DNA of 64,000 nt from Flagellimonas oceanensis. Lineage in GTDB: Bacteria > Bacteroidota > Bacteroidia > Flavobacteriales > Flavobacteriaceae. A program made the position numbers and the translations under genes. This document shows, piece by piece, positions 1 through 9,704 of the stretch (positions are counted from its first letter, which is position 1; each line of letters opens with the position of its first letter). The stretch covers positions 83,537 through 147,536 of the forward strand of contig NZ_RZNA01000048.1 in NCBI RefSeq assembly GCF_003992595.1, in the 5' to 3' direction. Under the pieces are notes generated by a model that saw nothing but the letters and a program-made list of their open reading frames with translations, was not told the DNA's origin and ran no database searches.

Positions 1-255
1 AACTGTTCGGCTGGCCGGTTTAAGTCCCAAATAAGTGTAGAGGAGCACTTGTCCTTCGCTTGCACTGATGGTGTAGTTTCCGTCAAAATCTGTTTGGGTA
101 CCTGTAGTAGTCCCTTGAACGACAATGTTAACTCCAGGTAGCGGAAGTCCATCGGAATCCGTAACAGTACCTGAAATCGTCTTGTCTTGTGCATAGGAAA
201 TATGCACAACAAACGCCAATAGTAGCGTTAACAATCCATTAAGTTTTGTTTTCAT
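1..255 (-). CDS. SusC/RagA-family TonB-dependent receptor, N-terminal part (runs off window)
   Basis: Only the first 85 codons are present; the gene continues left of base 1. The protein opens with a signal peptide (MKTKLNGLLTLLLAF, cleavage probably after SYA) followed by a carboxypeptidase-regulatory-like domain: the ISGTVTDSDGLPLPGVNI stretch, then TDFDGNYTI. This is the standard N-terminus of SusC-type outer-membrane receptors, which import oligosaccharides or peptides with a SusD lipoprotein and TonB energy. It is transcribed divergently from the ribosomal superoperon. A plain CarboxypepD_reg protein cannot be excluded because plug and barrel lie outside the window. Confidence 0.75.
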   Translation of the reverse strand, partial: MKTKLNGLLTLLLAFVVHISYAQDKTISGTVTDSDGLPLPGVNIVVQGTTTGTQTDFDGNYTISASEGQVLLYTYLGLKPASRTV

Positions 256-705
256 TGTTAAATTATTTGAATTAGCTGATGGCTAAAATCATAAATTCAT
301 GTTAATAATCCAAATTCATTTTATAATATTTTTAAGACTTTCATTTTAAATGAGATAATTTTAAAAATTATCGAATTGATTGAGAAGTACTCATTTATAT
401 ACTGATTTACATGCGTTTTCCTTAATTGTGAACTCCAAAATCTTTAGAAGGTTGTGTGTTTGCTTTTTGAATGTTATTGTAAATTGAGTAGTTGTCAGTT
501 GTCTTAGTTGTAAAATCTTATGAAAGTGTTAATGGTTGTTTAGTTTCTTATTTGGAGCTTATACCTTAATATTTAATAGGGTGTCAATTGGTTTTTTTTG
601 ATTGACAGTGAACTGGGTCTGCTTAACTTTATGTTGATGCTGAAGGTGTTTTTGAGGGGGTGATCAAACTTTTTTTGGCATCAGATTAAAATTAATTGCT
701 TCGGA
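256..705. other. AT-rich divergent intergenic region
   Basis: About 450 bases between the leftward receptor and the rpsL promoter. I see no ORF, RNA gene or strong inverted repeat. It is strongly AT-rich and must hold the promoter of the leftward susC-like gene, but I found no good TTTG/TAnnTTTG pair on that strand. Confidence 0.5.
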
Positions 706-736
706 TTTGAATTATTGGGAATTATCACTACATTTG
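706..736 (+). promoter_or_regulatory. Promoter of the ribosomal superoperon
   Basis: TTTG at 706-709, a 19-base spacer, then TACATTTG at 729-736. This is an exact match to the Bacteroidota primary-sigma consensus (TTTG, N19-21, TAnnTTTG). Transcription should begin near 741, about 40 bases before rpsL. Confidence 0.75.
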
Positions 737-739
737 CAG

Positions 740-754
740 CCCTCAAAATGAGGG
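740..754 (+). other. Hairpin at the predicted 5' end of the superoperon mRNA
   Basis: CCCTC, loop AAAAT, GAGGG: a 5-bp perfect stem that coincides with the predicted transcription start. It could protect the 5' end or bind a regulator; neither is shown by the sequence. Confidence 0.4.
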
Positions 755-780
755 TTATTTAGTTTTTTAAAAGAAATTTA

Positions 781-1155
781 ATGCCAACAATTTCACAATT
801 AGTACGAAAAGGAAGGGCCACAATTACCAAGAAGAGTAAATCGGCTGCTTTGGATTCGTGTCCTCAAAGAAGAGGGGTTTGTACGCGTGTTTATACTACT
901 ACGCCTAAGAAGCCAAACTCTGCAATGCGTAAAGTTGCAAGGGTAAGGTTGACCAATGGTAAAGAGGTGAACGCATACATCCCCGGTGAAGGTCACAACC
1001 TCCAAGAGCACTCGATAGTATTGGTTAGGGGCGGAAGAGTAAAGGATTTGCCTGGTGTGCGATATCATATCGTTCGCGGTGCTTTGGATACCGCAGGTGT
1101 TGCGGATAGAACGCAACGACGATCTAAGTATGGTGCAAAGCGTCCAAAAAAGTAA
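781..1155 (+). CDS. rpsL: 30S ribosomal protein S12
   Basis: Decoding-centre protein of the small subunit, 124 residues, full length. The [12 protein letters not shown] block (about residues 40-51) carries the wild-type lysines whose substitution gives streptomycin resistance elsewhere; the [13 protein letters not shown] block contains the Asp (D89) that RimO methylthiolates in other bacteria. First gene of the superoperon, preceded by an A/T-rich leader without a Shine-Dalgarno sequence and followed 20 bases later by rpsG. An antisense frame on the other strand is a shadow. Confidence 0.98.
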   Translation: MPTISQLVRKGRATITKKSKSAALDSCPQRRGVCTRVYTTTPKKPNSAMRKVARVRLTNGKEVNAYIPGEGHNLQEHSIVLVRGGRVKDLPGVRYHIVRGALDTAGVADRTQRRSKYGAKRPKK

Positions 1156-1175
1156 AACAACTTTAAGAAGAAGCG

Positions 1176-1652
1176 ATGAGAAAAAAGCAGGCAAAAAAGA
1201 GACCGTTATTACCGGATCCAAAATTTAACGATCAACTTGTTACGCGTTTTGTGAACATGATGATGTGGGACGGTAAAAAATCAGTTGCATTCAAGATTTT
1301 TTATGATGCAATTGCAATCGTTGACGAGAAAAACACTGACGAAGAGAAAACTGGATTGGAGTTGTGGAAAGATGCACTTTCCAATGTTATGCCACACGTA
1401 GAGGTTCGAAGTAGAAGAGTGGGTGGTGCAACATTTCAGATTCCGATGCAAATTCGTCCAGACAGAAAAATATCCACTGCCATGAAGTGGTTGATCAGCT
1501 TTTCAAGAAAGCGTAACGAGAAATCCATGGCGCAAAAATTGGCAGCTGAGATTCTAGCAGCGGCCAAGGAAGAAGGTGCGGCAGTGAAGAAAAGAGTAGA
1601 TACACACAAAATGGCTGAGGCCAATAAAGCGTTCTCACACTTTAGATTCTAA
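1176..1652 (+). CDS. rpsG: 30S ribosomal protein S7
   Basis: Primary binder of the 3' major domain of 16S rRNA, forming part of the exit site. 158 residues, normal length, starting [17 protein letters not shown] with the typical basic N-terminal arm; the body includes [14 protein letters not shown] and the [13 protein letters not shown] helix. Second gene of the str cluster, 8 bases before fusA. In enterobacteria S7 represses the str operon; no equivalent site is evident here. Confidence 0.98.
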   Translation: MRKKQAKKRPLLPDPKFNDQLVTRFVNMMMWDGKKSVAFKIFYDAIAIVDEKNTDEEKTGLELWKDALSNVMPHVEVRSRRVGGATFQIPMQIRPDRKISTAMKWLISFSRKRNEKSMAQKLAAEILAAAKEEGAAVKKRVDTHKMAEANKAFSHFRF

Positions 1653-1660
1653 ACAATACA

Positions 1661-3787
1661 ATGGGAAGAGATTTAAAATATACAAGGAATATAGGTATTG
1701 CAGCTCACATTGATGCTGGAAAGACAACTACTACAGAACGTATTCTTTTCTATACAGGTGTGAGTCACAAAATTGGTGAGGTGCACGATGGTGCGGCAAC
1801 CATGGACTGGATGGAGCAAGAGCAAGAGCGTGGTATTACCATTACATCTGCGGCTACTACATGCACGTGGAAGTTCCCTATGGAGAATGCGCAAACTTTG
1901 CCTGATACAAAAGATTACCACTTTAACATTATCGACACTCCCGGACACGTTGACTTTACGGTTGAGGTAAACCGTTCCCTTCGTGTGTTGGATGGATTGG
2001 TGTTCTTGTTCAGTGCCGTTGACGGTGTTGAGCCGCAATCCGAAACCAACTGGAGATTGGCTGATAACTATAAAGTGCCAAGAATTGGTTTTGTGAACAA
2101 GATGGACCGTCAAGGTTCCAACTTCTTGGCTGTTTGTAAGCAGGTTCGCGAAATGTTGGGGTCCAATGCTGTGCCGATTGTATTGCCGATTGGTGATGAG
2201 GCTGACTTTAGAGGTATCGTTGACTTGGCCAAGAACAGAGCTGTTGTATGGCACGAGGATAACTTCGGATCAACATTCGATGTGGTTGATATCCCTGAAG
2301 AAATGAAAGATGAGGTTAAGGAGCATAGAGCTGCCTTGATTGAGGCTGTTGCGGAATATGATGAGGAATTGATGGAGAAGTTCTTCGAAGATGAAGATTC
2401 CATCACAGAAGAAGAAGTGCATGCCGCTTTGCGTGCTGCAGTGATGGATAGGGCAATTATTCCAATGATCTGTGGTTCTTCCTTTAAGAACAAAGGAGTT
2501 CAGTTCTTGTTGGATGCCGTTTGTCGTTATTTGCCTTCTCCTTTGGATAAGGATGATATCGTAGGTGTCAACCCTGATACTGAAAAAGAAGAAAAAAGAA
2601 AGCCGGACCCAAAAGAACCTTTTGCTGCGCTTGCCTTTAAGATTGCTACAGATCCTTTCGTAGGTCGTTTGGCATTCTTTAGAGCGTATTCAGGTCGTTT
2701 GGATGCTGGGTCTTATGTTTTGAACAACCGTTCAGGAAACAAAGAGCGTATTTCGCGTATTTACCAGATGCATTCCAACAAACAAAACGCCATCGAATAC
2801 ATCGAGGCAGGTGATATTGGAGCAGCGGTTGGATTTAAAGATATCAAAACCGGGGATACCCTTTCCGATGAAAAACACCCGATTGTTTTGGAAAGTATGC
2901 AATTCCCTGAGCCTGTAATCGGTATCGCCGTAGAGCCAAAAACTAAGGCGGATGTTGATAAATTGGGCATGGCTTTGGCAAAATTGGCCGAAGAGGATCC
3001 AACATTCCAGGTAAAAACAGACGAGGCATCAGGTCAGACCATTATTTCTGGTATGGGTGAGCTTCACTTGGATATTATTTGTGATCGTCTTAAGCGTGAA
3101 TTTAAAGTAGACGTTACTCAGGGTCAGCCTCAGGTAGAGTACAAAGAAGCTATCACTGGTTCGGCTGATCACAGAGAGACTTATAAGAAACAAACTGGTG
3201 GTCGTGGTAAATTTGCGGATATCGTATTTACCATGGAACCTGCTGAGGAAGGCAAGTCCGGACTTGAGTTTGTAAACGTGATCAAAGGTGGTAACATTCC
3301 TAAGGAATTTGTTCCGTCTGTTGAGAAAGGTTTCAAAGAGGCTATGAAAAATGGTCCTTTGGCAGGTTTCGAAATGGATTCCATGAAAATTACCCTTAAA
3401 GATGGATCGTTCCACCCCGTGGATTCCGACCAACTTTCTTTCGAACTAGCTGCAAAATTGGGTTACAAAGTTGCTGCTAAGAAAGCTAAAGCGGTAATCA
3501 TGGAGCCAATCATGAAGTTGGAGGTTCTTACTCCAGAAGAGAACATGGGAGATATTGTTGGTGACTTGAACCGTAGAAGAGGTCAAGTGAACAGCATGTC
3601 GGATAGAGCAGGTGCCAAAGTTGTAAAAGCAGAAGTGCCACTATCAGAGATGTTCGGTTATGTTACTTCCTTGAGGACTTTGTCTTCAGGTAGGGCAACA
3701 TCGACAATGGAATTTTCACATTATGCAGAGACGCCTTCCAACATTGCAGAGGAAGTAATCAAAGCAGCTAAAGGAGTAACCGCTTAA
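1661..3787 (+). CDS. fusA: Translation elongation factor G
   Basis: GTPase that drives translocation of tRNA and mRNA on the ribosome. 708 residues, usual length. G domain motifs are intact: [14 protein letters not shown] (residues 15-28), RGIT (57-60), DTPGHVDF (92-99) and NKMDR (146-150). Domains II-V follow, with the [10 protein letters not shown] block of domain III and the C-terminal [15 protein letters not shown] of domain V. It sits in the conserved str order between S7 and S10; tuf, which follows fusA in enterobacteria, is absent and is probably elsewhere as usual in Bacteroidota. Confidence 0.98.
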   Translation: MGRDLKYTRNIGIAAHIDAGKTTTTERILFYTGVSHKIGEVHDGAATMDWMEQEQERGITITSAATTCTWKFPMENAQTLPDTKDYHFNIIDTPGHVDFTVEVNRSLRVLDGLVFLFSAVDGVEPQSETNWRLADNYKVPRIGFVNKMDRQGSNFLAVCKQVREMLGSNAVPIVLPIGDEADFRGIVDLAKNRAVVWHEDNFGSTFDVVDIPEEMKDEVKEHRAALIEAVAEYDEELMEKFFEDEDSITEEEVHAALRAAVMDRAIIPMICGSSFKNKGVQFLLDAVCRYLPSPLDKDDIVGVNPDTEKEEKRKPDPKEPFAALAFKIATDPFVGRLAFFRAYSGRLDAGSYVLNNRSGNKERISRIYQMHSNKQNAIEYIEAGDIGAAVGFKDIKTGDTLSDEKHPIVLESMQFPEPVIGIAVEPKTKADVDKLGMALAKLAEEDPTFQVKTDEASGQTIISGMGELHLDIICDRLKREFKVDVTQGQPQVEYKEAITGSADHRETYKKQTGGRGKFADIVFTMEPAEEGKSGLEFVNVIKGGNIPKEFVPSVEKGFKEAMKNGPLAGFEMDSMKITLKDGSFHPVDSDQLSFELAAKLGYKVAAKKAKAVIMEPIMKLEVLTPEENMGDIVGDLNRRRGQVNSMSDRAGAKVVKAEVPLSEMFGYVTSLRTLSSGRATSTMEFSHYAETPSNIAEEVIKAAKGVTA

Positions 3788-3799
3788 TTTTTCAGCAAG

Positions 3800-4105
3800 A
3801 TGAGTCAAAAAATTAGAATAAAATTGAAATCTTACGATCACAATTTGGTGGACAAATCTGCTGAGAAGATCGTGAAGACAGTAAAAACAACAGGTGCTGT
3901 GGTAACTGGGCCGATTCCATTGCCAACACGCAAAAAGATATTCACGGTTTTGCGTTCGCCGCACGTGAACAAAAAGGCCAGAGAGCAGTTCCAATTGAGC
4001 TCTTACAAGAGGTTGTTGGATATATACAGCTCTTCATCAAAAACCATCGATGCCCTTATGAAGCTTGAGCTTCCAAGTGGTGTTGAGGTTGAGATCAAGG
4101 TCTGA
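3800..4105 (+). CDS. rpsJ: 30S ribosomal protein S10
   Basis: S10, 101 residues, full length, with the conserved GPIPLPTRK and [12 protein letters not shown] segments. It assembles the 3' domain of 16S rRNA and pairs with NusB in antitermination in other bacteria. It is 12 bases after fusA, fusing the str and S10 clusters. Unlike every other joint in the cluster's first half it is followed by a 165-base gap holding several hairpins and an intrinsic terminator. Confidence 0.98.
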   Translation: MSQKIRIKLKSYDHNLVDKSAEKIVKTVKTTGAVVTGPIPLPTRKKIFTVLRSPHVNKKAREQFQLSSYKRLLDIYSSSSKTIDALMKLELPSGVEVEIKV

Positions 4106-4115
4106 TAAAGTTTCT

Positions 4116-4231
4116 GCCAAAAGGCGGGAGTACATGTCCCGGACGACGGTTCGGGAAAAACGGAGAAAGAAAAGAATCTGGGTCAGAACAGAATTGTTTT
4201 CTTGACCCAATTTTTTTGCCAAGTAATTGGC
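4116..4231 (+). promoter_or_regulatory. Structured leader/attenuator between rpsJ and rplC
   Basis: Four consecutive hairpins can be drawn. GCC-AAAA-GGC lies at 4116-4125. An 8-bp stem with one G-U pair spans 4137-4144 and 4149-4156, loop GACG. A terminator hairpin spans 4179-4209 and is followed by T7. GCCAA-GTAA-TTGGC lies at 4218-4231. The arrangement resembles a ribosomal-protein autoregulatory attenuator placed before rplC-rplD. No antiterminator partner for the terminator stem was found by eye. Confidence 0.5.
4179..4217 (+). terminator. Intrinsic terminator inside the superoperon, upstream of rplC
   Basis: TGGGTCA (4179-4185) pairs with TGACCCA (4203-4209). The inner AGAACA/TGTTTTCT extends the stem with a bulge, and T7 follows at 4211-4217. 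It would stop part of the transcription leaving rpsJ unless relieved or bypassed. Confidence 0.6.
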
Positions 4232-4270
4232 TAGAGTTATAAAAAGTAAATAATTGTTAATTAATTAAAT

Positions 4271-4894
4271 ATGTCTGGGTTAATAGGTAAGAAAATCGGT
4301 ATGACCAGCATTTTCGACGAGAATGGAAAGAACGTTCCATGTACCGTATTGGAAGCTGGGCCATGCGTGGTTACCCAAGTCAGAACCGAAGAGGTAGACG
4401 GGTACAAAGCCCTTCAGCTTGGTTTCGATGACAAGGCAGAAAAACGTGCTAACAAGGCCGAAACAGGTCACTACAAGAAAGCAGGTACTTCTCCTAAAAA
4501 GAAAGTCGTTGAGTTCCAAGGGTTTGAAGGTGAATACAAATTGGGCGACACTGTAGGTGTTGATTTGTTTGTAGAAGGAGAGTTTGTTGATGTAGTAGGT
4601 ACATCAAAAGGAAAAGGATTCCAAGGTGTTGTTAAACGTCACGGTTTTGGTGGAGTTGGACAAGCGACCCATGGTCAGCACAACAGATTGAGAGCTCCTG
4701 GTTCCATTGGTGCTGCCTCTTATCCATCCAAAGTTGTAAAAGGTCTTCGTATGGCCGGAAGAATGGGTGGTGACAGAGTGACTGTGCAAAACTTAAAAGT
4801 ATTGAAGGTGGTTCCTGAGAAAAATCTTTTGGTAGTCAAAGGATGTGTTCCAGGTCACAAAAATGCTTATGTAACAATTCAAAGGTGGCAATAA
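4271..4894 (+). CDS. rplC: 50S ribosomal protein L3
   Basis: L3, 207 residues, normal length, one of the first proteins to bind 23S rRNA. Starts [15 protein letters not shown] and contains the conserved [15 protein letters not shown] and [19 protein letters not shown] segments, including the Gln that PrmB methylates in other bacteria. It is the first gene after the structured leader and attenuator, so it and everything downstream may be controlled there. Its stop overlaps the rplD start by one base (TAATG), indicating translational coupling. Confidence 0.98.
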   Translation: MSGLIGKKIGMTSIFDENGKNVPCTVLEAGPCVVTQVRTEEVDGYKALQLGFDDKAEKRANKAETGHYKKAGTSPKKKVVEFQGFEGEYKLGDTVGVDLFVEGEFVDVVGTSKGKGFQGVVKRHGFGGVGQATHGQHNRLRAPGSIGAASYPSKVVKGLRMAGRMGGDRVTVQNLKVLKVVPEKNLLVVKGCVPGHKNAYVTIQRWQ

Positions 4895-5523
4895 TGAAGG
4901 TAGCAGTTTTAGATATCAAAGGAAAAGAAACAGGAAGGAAAGTAGAGCTTTCCGACGATGTTTTCGCGATAGAGCCCAACGAGCATGCTATTTATTTGGA
5001 TGTAAAGCAATACTTGGCCCACCAAAGGCAAGGTACGCACAAAGCCAAAGAAAGAGCAGAGATCGCCGGTAGTACCAGAAAGATCAAAAAGCAAAAGGGT
5101 ACCGGTACCGCAAGGGCTGGTAGCATCAAGTCGCCTATTTTTAAAGGTGGTGGTAGAATCTTTGGTCCAAGACCAAAAGATTACACCCAAAAGTTGAACA
5201 AGAACATGAAGCGATTGGCAAGAAAATCTGCCTTGAGCTTGAAGTCCAAAGACAAATCTTTGGTGGTTGTGGAAGACTTCAGTTTTGATGCTCCTAAAAC
5301 CAAGGACTTCGTTAATTTCTTGTCTTCCTTGGGAATAGAAAATAAAAAGTCCCTTATTGTGTTGGGCGATACAAATAATAACGTATATTTGTCGTCGCGT
5401 AATTTGGAACGCTCCGAAGTTGTAACAGGCTCAGAATTAAATACTTACAAAATTGTTAACGCAACAAGTTTGGTATTGACCGAAAGCGCTTTGGAAGGAA
5501 TTGAATCGAACCTAAAGAAATAA
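4894..5523 (+). CDS. rplD: 50S ribosomal protein L4
   Basis: L4, 209 residues. The start at 4894 ([16 protein letters not shown]) is preferred over an in-frame upstream codon inside rplC because it overlaps the rplC stop as TAATG and matches the family's N-terminus. The extended loop region is present ([22 protein letters not shown]). In E. coli L4 is the autogenous regulator of the S10 operon; here the only attenuator-like structure lies upstream of rplC, so L4 is a natural candidate ligand, though this is inference. Confidence 0.97.
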   Translation: MKVAVLDIKGKETGRKVELSDDVFAIEPNEHAIYLDVKQYLAHQRQGTHKAKERAEIAGSTRKIKKQKGTGTARAGSIKSPIFKGGGRIFGPRPKDYTQKLNKNMKRLARKSALSLKSKDKSLVVVEDFSFDAPKTKDFVNFLSSLGIENKKSLIVLGDTNNNVYLSSRNLERSEVVTGSELNTYKIVNATSLVLTESALEGIESNLKK

Positions 5524-5530
5524 AAGTATC

Positions 5531-5821
5531 ATGAGTGTGTTGATAAAACCGATAATTACGGAGAAAATGACCGCTGATAGCGAGCTTTTCAATCGCTACG
5601 GATTCTTTGTAAACCCAGCTGCTAACAAGTTGGAAATCAAGGAAGCGGTAGAGGCTACTTATGGTGTTTCTGTTGAAAAGGTAAGAACCATGAACTATGG
5701 TCCAACGCGTAAGAGTCGTTATACAAAAACCGGAATTCAGCACGGTAAGACAAACGCAATCAAAAAAGCGATTGTTGATGTAGCTGAAGGTGATATTATT
5801 GATTTTTACAGTAATCTATAA
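5531..5821 (+). CDS. rplW: 50S ribosomal protein L23
   Basis: L23, 96 residues, starts MSVLIKPIITEKMT with the conserved NRYGFFVNPAANKLEIKEAVE core. It forms the docking site for trigger factor and SRP at the exit tunnel. It lies 7 bases after rplD and 9 before rplB in conserved S10 order. Confidence 0.98.
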   Translation: MSVLIKPIITEKMTADSELFNRYGFFVNPAANKLEIKEAVEATYGVSVEKVRTMNYGPTRKSRYTKTGIQHGKTNAIKKAIVDVAEGDIIDFYSNL

Positions 5822-5830
5822 AGACGAGAA

Positions 5831-6655
5831 ATGTCAGTTAGAAAATTAAAACCGATAACCCCTGGTCAGCGTTTTAGAGTAGTAAACGGATTTGACGCGA
5901 TTACTACTGATAAGCCGGAGAAAAGCTTGCTTGCTCCGATAAAAAAGACAGGTGGTAGGAACAGTCAAGGAAAAATGACCATGCGTCACAAAGGTGGTGG
6001 TCATAAAAGAAGATATCGAATCATCGATTTCAAAAGGGACAAGCAAGGAGAAGAGGCTACTGTGGTTTCAATCCAGTACGATCCCAACAGAACTGCATTT
6101 ATCGCCTTGGTAGAGTACAGGGATGGTGAAAAAAGATATGTGGTTGCCCAAAACGGATTGCAGGTGGGTCAGACAATCAAGTCTGGTTCCGGTTCTGCAC
6201 CTGAAATTGGAAATGCACTTCCATTGAGCGAAGTTCCATTGGGTACTATTGTGTCTTGTATTGAGTTGAGACCTGGTCAAGGTGCTATCATGGCACGTAG
6301 TGCTGGAACTTTTGCCCAATTGATGGCGAAAGACGGTAAGTTCGTGACCTTGAAATTGCCTTCAGGCGAAACAAGAATGGTTTTGGCCACTTGTTTGGCT
6401 ACGATTGGAGCGGTTTCCAACTCTGACCACCAATTGCTCGTTTCCGGTAAAGCCGGTAGAAGCAGATGGTTGGGTAGGAGACCAAGAACTAGACCTGTAG
6501 CTATGAACCCTGTCGATCACCCAATGGGAGGTGGTGAAGGTAGAGCTTCAGGAGGTCATCCAAGATCTAAGAACGGTATTCCTGCTAAAGGATTCAGAAC
6601 TCGTTCTAGAACTAAGGACACCAATAGATATATCATAGAACGTAGAAAGAAATAA
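5831..6655 (+). CDS. rplB: 50S ribosomal protein L2
   Basis: L2, 274 residues, full length; needed for subunit joining and peptidyl-transferase activity. It has the [15 protein letters not shown] segment and the C-terminal [13 protein letters not shown] motif carrying the conserved functional His. Position and spacing are standard for the S10 cluster. Confidence 0.98.
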   Translation: MSVRKLKPITPGQRFRVVNGFDAITTDKPEKSLLAPIKKTGGRNSQGKMTMRHKGGGHKRRYRIIDFKRDKQGEEATVVSIQYDPNRTAFIALVEYRDGEKRYVVAQNGLQVGQTIKSGSGSAPEIGNALPLSEVPLGTIVSCIELRPGQGAIMARSAGTFAQLMAKDGKFVTLKLPSGETRMVLATCLATIGAVSNSDHQLLVSGKAGRSRWLGRRPRTRPVAMNPVDHPMGGGEGRASGGHPRSKNGIPAKGFRTRSRTKDTNRYIIERRKK

Positions 6656-6666
6656 AAGAAAAGTAA

Positions 6667-6945
6667 ATGGCACGTTCGTTAAAAAAAGGACCATACGTTC
6701 ATTTTAGTCTGGAGAAAAAAGTCCAGGCCAATATAGAATCAGGTAAGAAATCGGTTATCAAAACGTGGTCTAGAGCCTCTATGATAACTCCGGACTTTGT
6801 TGGGCAAACCATCGCAGTGCACAACGGTAGACAATTTGTTCCCGTTTTCGTTACTGAAAACATGGTAGGTCACAAACTAGGGGAATTTTCACCTACAAGA
6901 TCTTTTAGGGGTCATGCAGGAGCTAAAAACAAAGGTAAAAAGTAA
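6667..6945 (+). CDS. rpsS: 30S ribosomal protein S19
   Basis: S19, 92 residues, starts [19 protein letters not shown] and contains [26 protein letters not shown] and the C-terminal [10 protein letters not shown]. Contacts S13 and the A-site tRNA in the 30S head. It is 8 bases before rplV. Confidence 0.98.
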   Translation: MARSLKKGPYVHFSLEKKVQANIESGKKSVIKTWSRASMITPDFVGQTIAVHNGRQFVPVFVTENMVGHKLGEFSPTRSFRGHAGAKNKGKK

Positions 6946-6952
6946 GTAAGCT

Positions 6953-7360
6953 ATGGGAGTTCGTAAAAGAGAAATGGCCGAAAGGTTAAAAGAAGAGAAG
7001 AAGCAACTTGCTATTGCAAAGCTTAACAATTGCCCAACTTCTCCAAGGAAAATGCGTTTGGTCGCTGACTTGGTAAGAGGTAAGCAAATTGAAATGGCAT
7101 TGGCAACCCTTAGGTTCAACCCTAAAGAAGCATCCAGGAAATTGGAAAAGCTTTTGCTTTCTGCAATCGCAAACTGGGAAGCTAAAAATGAAGGTGCCGA
7201 TATCGAGGCTGCCGATCTTTACATCAAGGAAATCCGTGTGGACGGAGGGACCATGTTGAAGAGATTGAGACCAGCTCCACAAGGTAGAGCACATAGAATC
7301 AGAAAGCGTTCCAATCATGTGACCATGATCTTGGAGGCCAATAACAACGTTGAAAGCTAG
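6953..7360 (+). CDS. rplV: 50S ribosomal protein L22
   Basis: L22, 135 residues. The family body starts near residue 22 (AKLNNCPTSPRKMRLVADLVRG) after a Lys/Glu-rich N-terminal extension, as in other Bacteroidota. The tunnel-lining hairpin (DGGTMLKRLRPAPQGRAHRIRKRSNH) is intact; this is the site of macrolide-resistance changes in other species and shows no deletion. A later start giving a shorter protein is possible but has no better support. Confidence 0.96.
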   Translation: MGVRKREMAERLKEEKKQLAIAKLNNCPTSPRKMRLVADLVRGKQIEMALATLRFNPKEASRKLEKLLLSAIANWEAKNEGADIEAADLYIKEIRVDGGTMLKRLRPAPQGRAHRIRKRSNHVTMILEANNNVES

Positions 7361-7370
7361 AAATTAGAAT

Positions 7371-8081
7371 ATGGGACAGAAGACCAATCCAATAGGAAAT
7401 CGCTTAGGAATTATCAGAGGATGGGAATCCAACTGGTACGGAGGAAATGATTACGGCGATAAACTGGCTGAAGACGATAAGATCAGAAAATACCTTTATG
7501 CGCGTTTGGCAAAAGCCAGCGTATCCAGGGTAATTATAGAGAGAACCTTGAAATTGATCACGATTACCATTACCACGTCAAGACCTGGTATCATTATCGG
7601 TAAAGGTGGACAAGAGGTGGATAAACTTAAGGAAGAGCTTAAGAAAATTACCAACAAAGAGGTTCAGATCAATATTCATGAAATTAAGAGGCCTGAGCTT
7701 GATGCCAATTTAGTAGCTGCGAGTGTTGCAAGACAAATCGAAAGCAGGATTTCATACAGAAGAGCCATCAAAATGGCCATTGCAGCAGCAATGCGTATGA
7801 ATGCCGAAGGAATCAAGATTCAGATTTCCGGACGTTTGAACGGTGCTGAGATGGCACGTTCCGAATCTTACAAAGAAGGAAGGATTCCATTGTCTACTTT
7901 CCGTGCAGATGTGGACTATGCCTTGCACGAAGCCCACACTACCTACGGTAGATTGGGTGTAAAGGTATGGATCATGAAAGGAGAGGTTTATGGTAAAAGA
8001 GAGCTTTCCCCGTTGGTAGGATTGAGCAAGAGTCAAGGAAAAGGCGGCAAGGATAACAAGAAATCACGTCGTAGAAAGTAA
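7371..8081 (+). CDS. rpsC: 30S ribosomal protein S3
   Basis: S3, 236 residues, with N-terminal [18 protein letters not shown], the KH domain including [16 protein letters not shown], and the C-terminal domain [15 protein letters not shown]. It helps form the mRNA entry helicase. A Lys/Arg-rich tail ends the protein. Standard S10 order between rplV and rplP. Confidence 0.98.
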   Translation: MGQKTNPIGNRLGIIRGWESNWYGGNDYGDKLAEDDKIRKYLYARLAKASVSRVIIERTLKLITITITTSRPGIIIGKGGQEVDKLKEELKKITNKEVQINIHEIKRPELDANLVAASVARQIESRISYRRAIKMAIAAAMRMNAEGIKIQISGRLNGAEMARSESYKEGRIPLSTFRADVDYALHEAHTTYGRLGVKVWIMKGEVYGKRELSPLVGLSKSQGKGGKDNKKSRRRK

Positions 8082-8101
8082 TTAAGATAAAGTAAGGTAA
8101 A

Positions 8102-8521
8102 ATGTTACAGCCAAAAAGAACAAAATTTCGTAAAGCCCAGAAAGGGCGTATGAAGGGGAACTCTCAGAGAGGGCACCAACTTTCCAATGGAATGTTCGGT
8201 ATCAAATCCATGGATTCGCACTTCATTACTGCCCGTCAGATAGAGGCTGCACGTATCGCTGCGACAAGATACATGAAGAGACAAGGTCAGTTGTGGATCA
8301 AAATATTCCCGGACAAGCCTATTACCAAAAAACCTCTTGAGGTTCGTATGGGTAAAGGTAAAGGTGCTCCGGAATATTGGGTAGCCGTGGTAAAGCCAGG
8401 TAGAATCATGTTCGAGATTGCCGGTGTACCAAAGGATATTGCTGAAGAAGCTTTGAGGCTTGCAGCACAGAAACTCCCGGTAAAGACCAAGTTTGTTGTA
8501 GCAAGGGATTATTCCGCCTAA
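8102..8521 (+). CDS. rplP: 50S ribosomal protein L16
   Basis: L16, 139 residues, starts [19 protein letters not shown] and has the conserved [21 protein letters not shown] and [20 protein letters not shown] segments near the A site. The Arg (in the RMGKGKG region) hydroxylated by YcfD in E. coli is present. 19 bases separate its stop from the rpmC start. Confidence 0.98.
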   Translation: MLQPKRTKFRKAQKGRMKGNSQRGHQLSNGMFGIKSMDSHFITARQIEAARIAATRYMKRQGQLWIKIFPDKPITKKPLEVRMGKGKGAPEYWVAVVKPGRIMFEIAGVPKDIAEEALRLAAQKLPVKTKFVVARDYSA

Positions 8522-8540
8522 TTTTTAATTGAGAAGAAAG

Positions 8541-8732
8541 ATGAGACAATCAGAAATAAAAGAACTTTCAATTGAAGAGCTGAAGGAGCGTTTGGCCGAG
8601 TTCAAAAAGCAGCACGCCGATCTAAAGATGGCACACGCTGTTACTCCTTTGGAAAATCCTTTACAGATCAGAAAGACGAGAAGGACGGTAGCAAGACTTG
8701 CAACTGAATTAACTAAAAGGGAATTACAATAA
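8541..8732 (+). CDS. rpmC: 50S ribosomal protein L29
   Basis: L29, 63 residues, the small two-helix protein near the tunnel exit. ATG at 8541 ([18 protein letters not shown]) is chosen over an in-frame TTG at 8529, which would add only four basic residues not seen in the family. The C-terminal helix has the [16 protein letters not shown] motif. Confidence 0.96.
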   Translation: MRQSEIKELSIEELKERLAEFKKQHADLKMAHAVTPLENPLQIRKTRRTVARLATELTKRELQ

Positions 8733-8745
8733 TCGGTTCTGCCTT

Positions 8746-9003
8746 ATGGAAAACAGAAATTTAAGAAAAGAAAGAATAGGCGTTGTTACCAGCAACAAAA
8801 TGGAGAAATCGATAGTGGTTTCTGAGGTAAAAAGAATGAAGCACCCCATGTACGGGAAGTTCGTTCTGAAGACCAAGAAATATGTTGCCCACGACGAGAA
8901 GAACGATTGCAACGAAGGTGATACCGTCAAAATAATGGAAACACGACCATTGAGCAAAACAAAATGCTGGAGGTTGGTAGAAATCCTAGAAAGAGCTAAA
9001 TAA
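8746..9003 (+). CDS. rpsQ: 30S ribosomal protein S17
   Basis: S17, 85 residues, OB-fold protein binding the 5' domain of 16S rRNA; has [19 protein letters not shown] and the [21 protein letters not shown] segment. It is two bases from rplN, suggesting coupled translation. Confidence 0.98.
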   Translation: MENRNLRKERIGVVTSNKMEKSIVVSEVKRMKHPMYGKFVLKTKKYVAHDEKNDCNEGDTVKIMETRPLSKTKCWRLVEILERAK

Positions 9004-9005
9004 TT

Positions 9006-9374
9006 ATGGTACAGCAAGAATCAAGATTAAGGGTTGCGGACAATACCGGTGCAAAAGAAGTTTTGACCATCCGCGTACTAGGAGGGACAAAGAGAAGATA
9101 CGCTTCCTTGGGTGACAAAATCGTTGTTACCGTAAAAGAAGCTACTCCAAACGGTACTGTAAAGAAAGGTTCTGTGTCCACAGCAGTTGTTGTGAGGACA
9201 AAGAAAGAAGTAAGAAGACCAGATGGTTCTTACATCCGTTTCGACGATAACGCATGTGTGTTGTTGAACCCGACCGGGGAGATGAGAGGAACTCGTGTAT
9301 TTGGTCCTGTTGCGAGAGAATTGAGGGACAGACAATTCATGAAGATTGTTTCATTGGCGCCTGAAGTGCTATAA
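9006..9374 (+). CDS. rplN: 50S ribosomal protein L14
   Basis: L14, 122 residues, starts [20 protein letters not shown] and ends [16 protein letters not shown], both diagnostic. It lies at the subunit interface with L19 and is the target of the silencing factor RsfS in other bacteria. Adjacent to rpsQ with a two-base gap. Confidence 0.98.
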   Translation: MVQQESRLRVADNTGAKEVLTIRVLGGTKRRYASLGDKIVVTVKEATPNGTVKKGSVSTAVVVRTKKEVRRPDGSYIRFDDNACVLLNPTGEMRGTRVFGPVARELRDRQFMKIVSLAPEVL

Positions 9375-9390
9375 AAGAAATATCAGAAAG

Positions 9391-9702
9391 ATGAAGTTGA
9401 AAATAAAAACAGGGGATACGGTAAAAGTCATTGCGGGAGACCACAAAGGCAGCGAAGGTAAAGTGCTTCAAGTAGACCGTGAAAAGAACAAAGCTATCGT
9501 GGAAGGCGTCAACGAGGTGTCCAAACACGAAAAGCCAAGTGCGAACAACCCTCAAGGAGGCATAACTAAAAAGGAAGCCCCAATACACATTTCCAATCTA
9601 TCCTTGATCGATCCAAAGTCTGGCGATGCCACACGTGTTGGATACGAAGTAAGGGACGGGAAAAAAGTAAGGTTTTCCAAAAAATCCAATGAAGTAATTT
9701 AG
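9391..9702 (+). CDS. rplX: 50S ribosomal protein L24
   Basis: L24, 103 residues, an assembly initiator with a KOW motif: [19 protein letters not shown]. The ATG at 9391 gives the family N-terminus MKLKIKTGD; an upstream in-frame start at 9346 lies inside rplN and adds an unrelated segment, so it is rejected. Two bases separate its stop from the rplE start. Confidence 0.97.
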   Translation: MKLKIKTGDTVKVIAGDHKGSEGKVLQVDREKNKAIVEGVNEVSKHEKPSANNPQGGITKKEAPIHISNLSLIDPKSGDATRVGYEVRDGKKVRFSKKSNEVI

Positions 9703-9704
9703 TC

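Noticed and set aside
4843..4893. An upstream start for rplD inside rplC
   Set aside because: The TAATG overlap start at 4894 gives the conserved L4 N-terminus; the extension is rplC sequence read in another frame.
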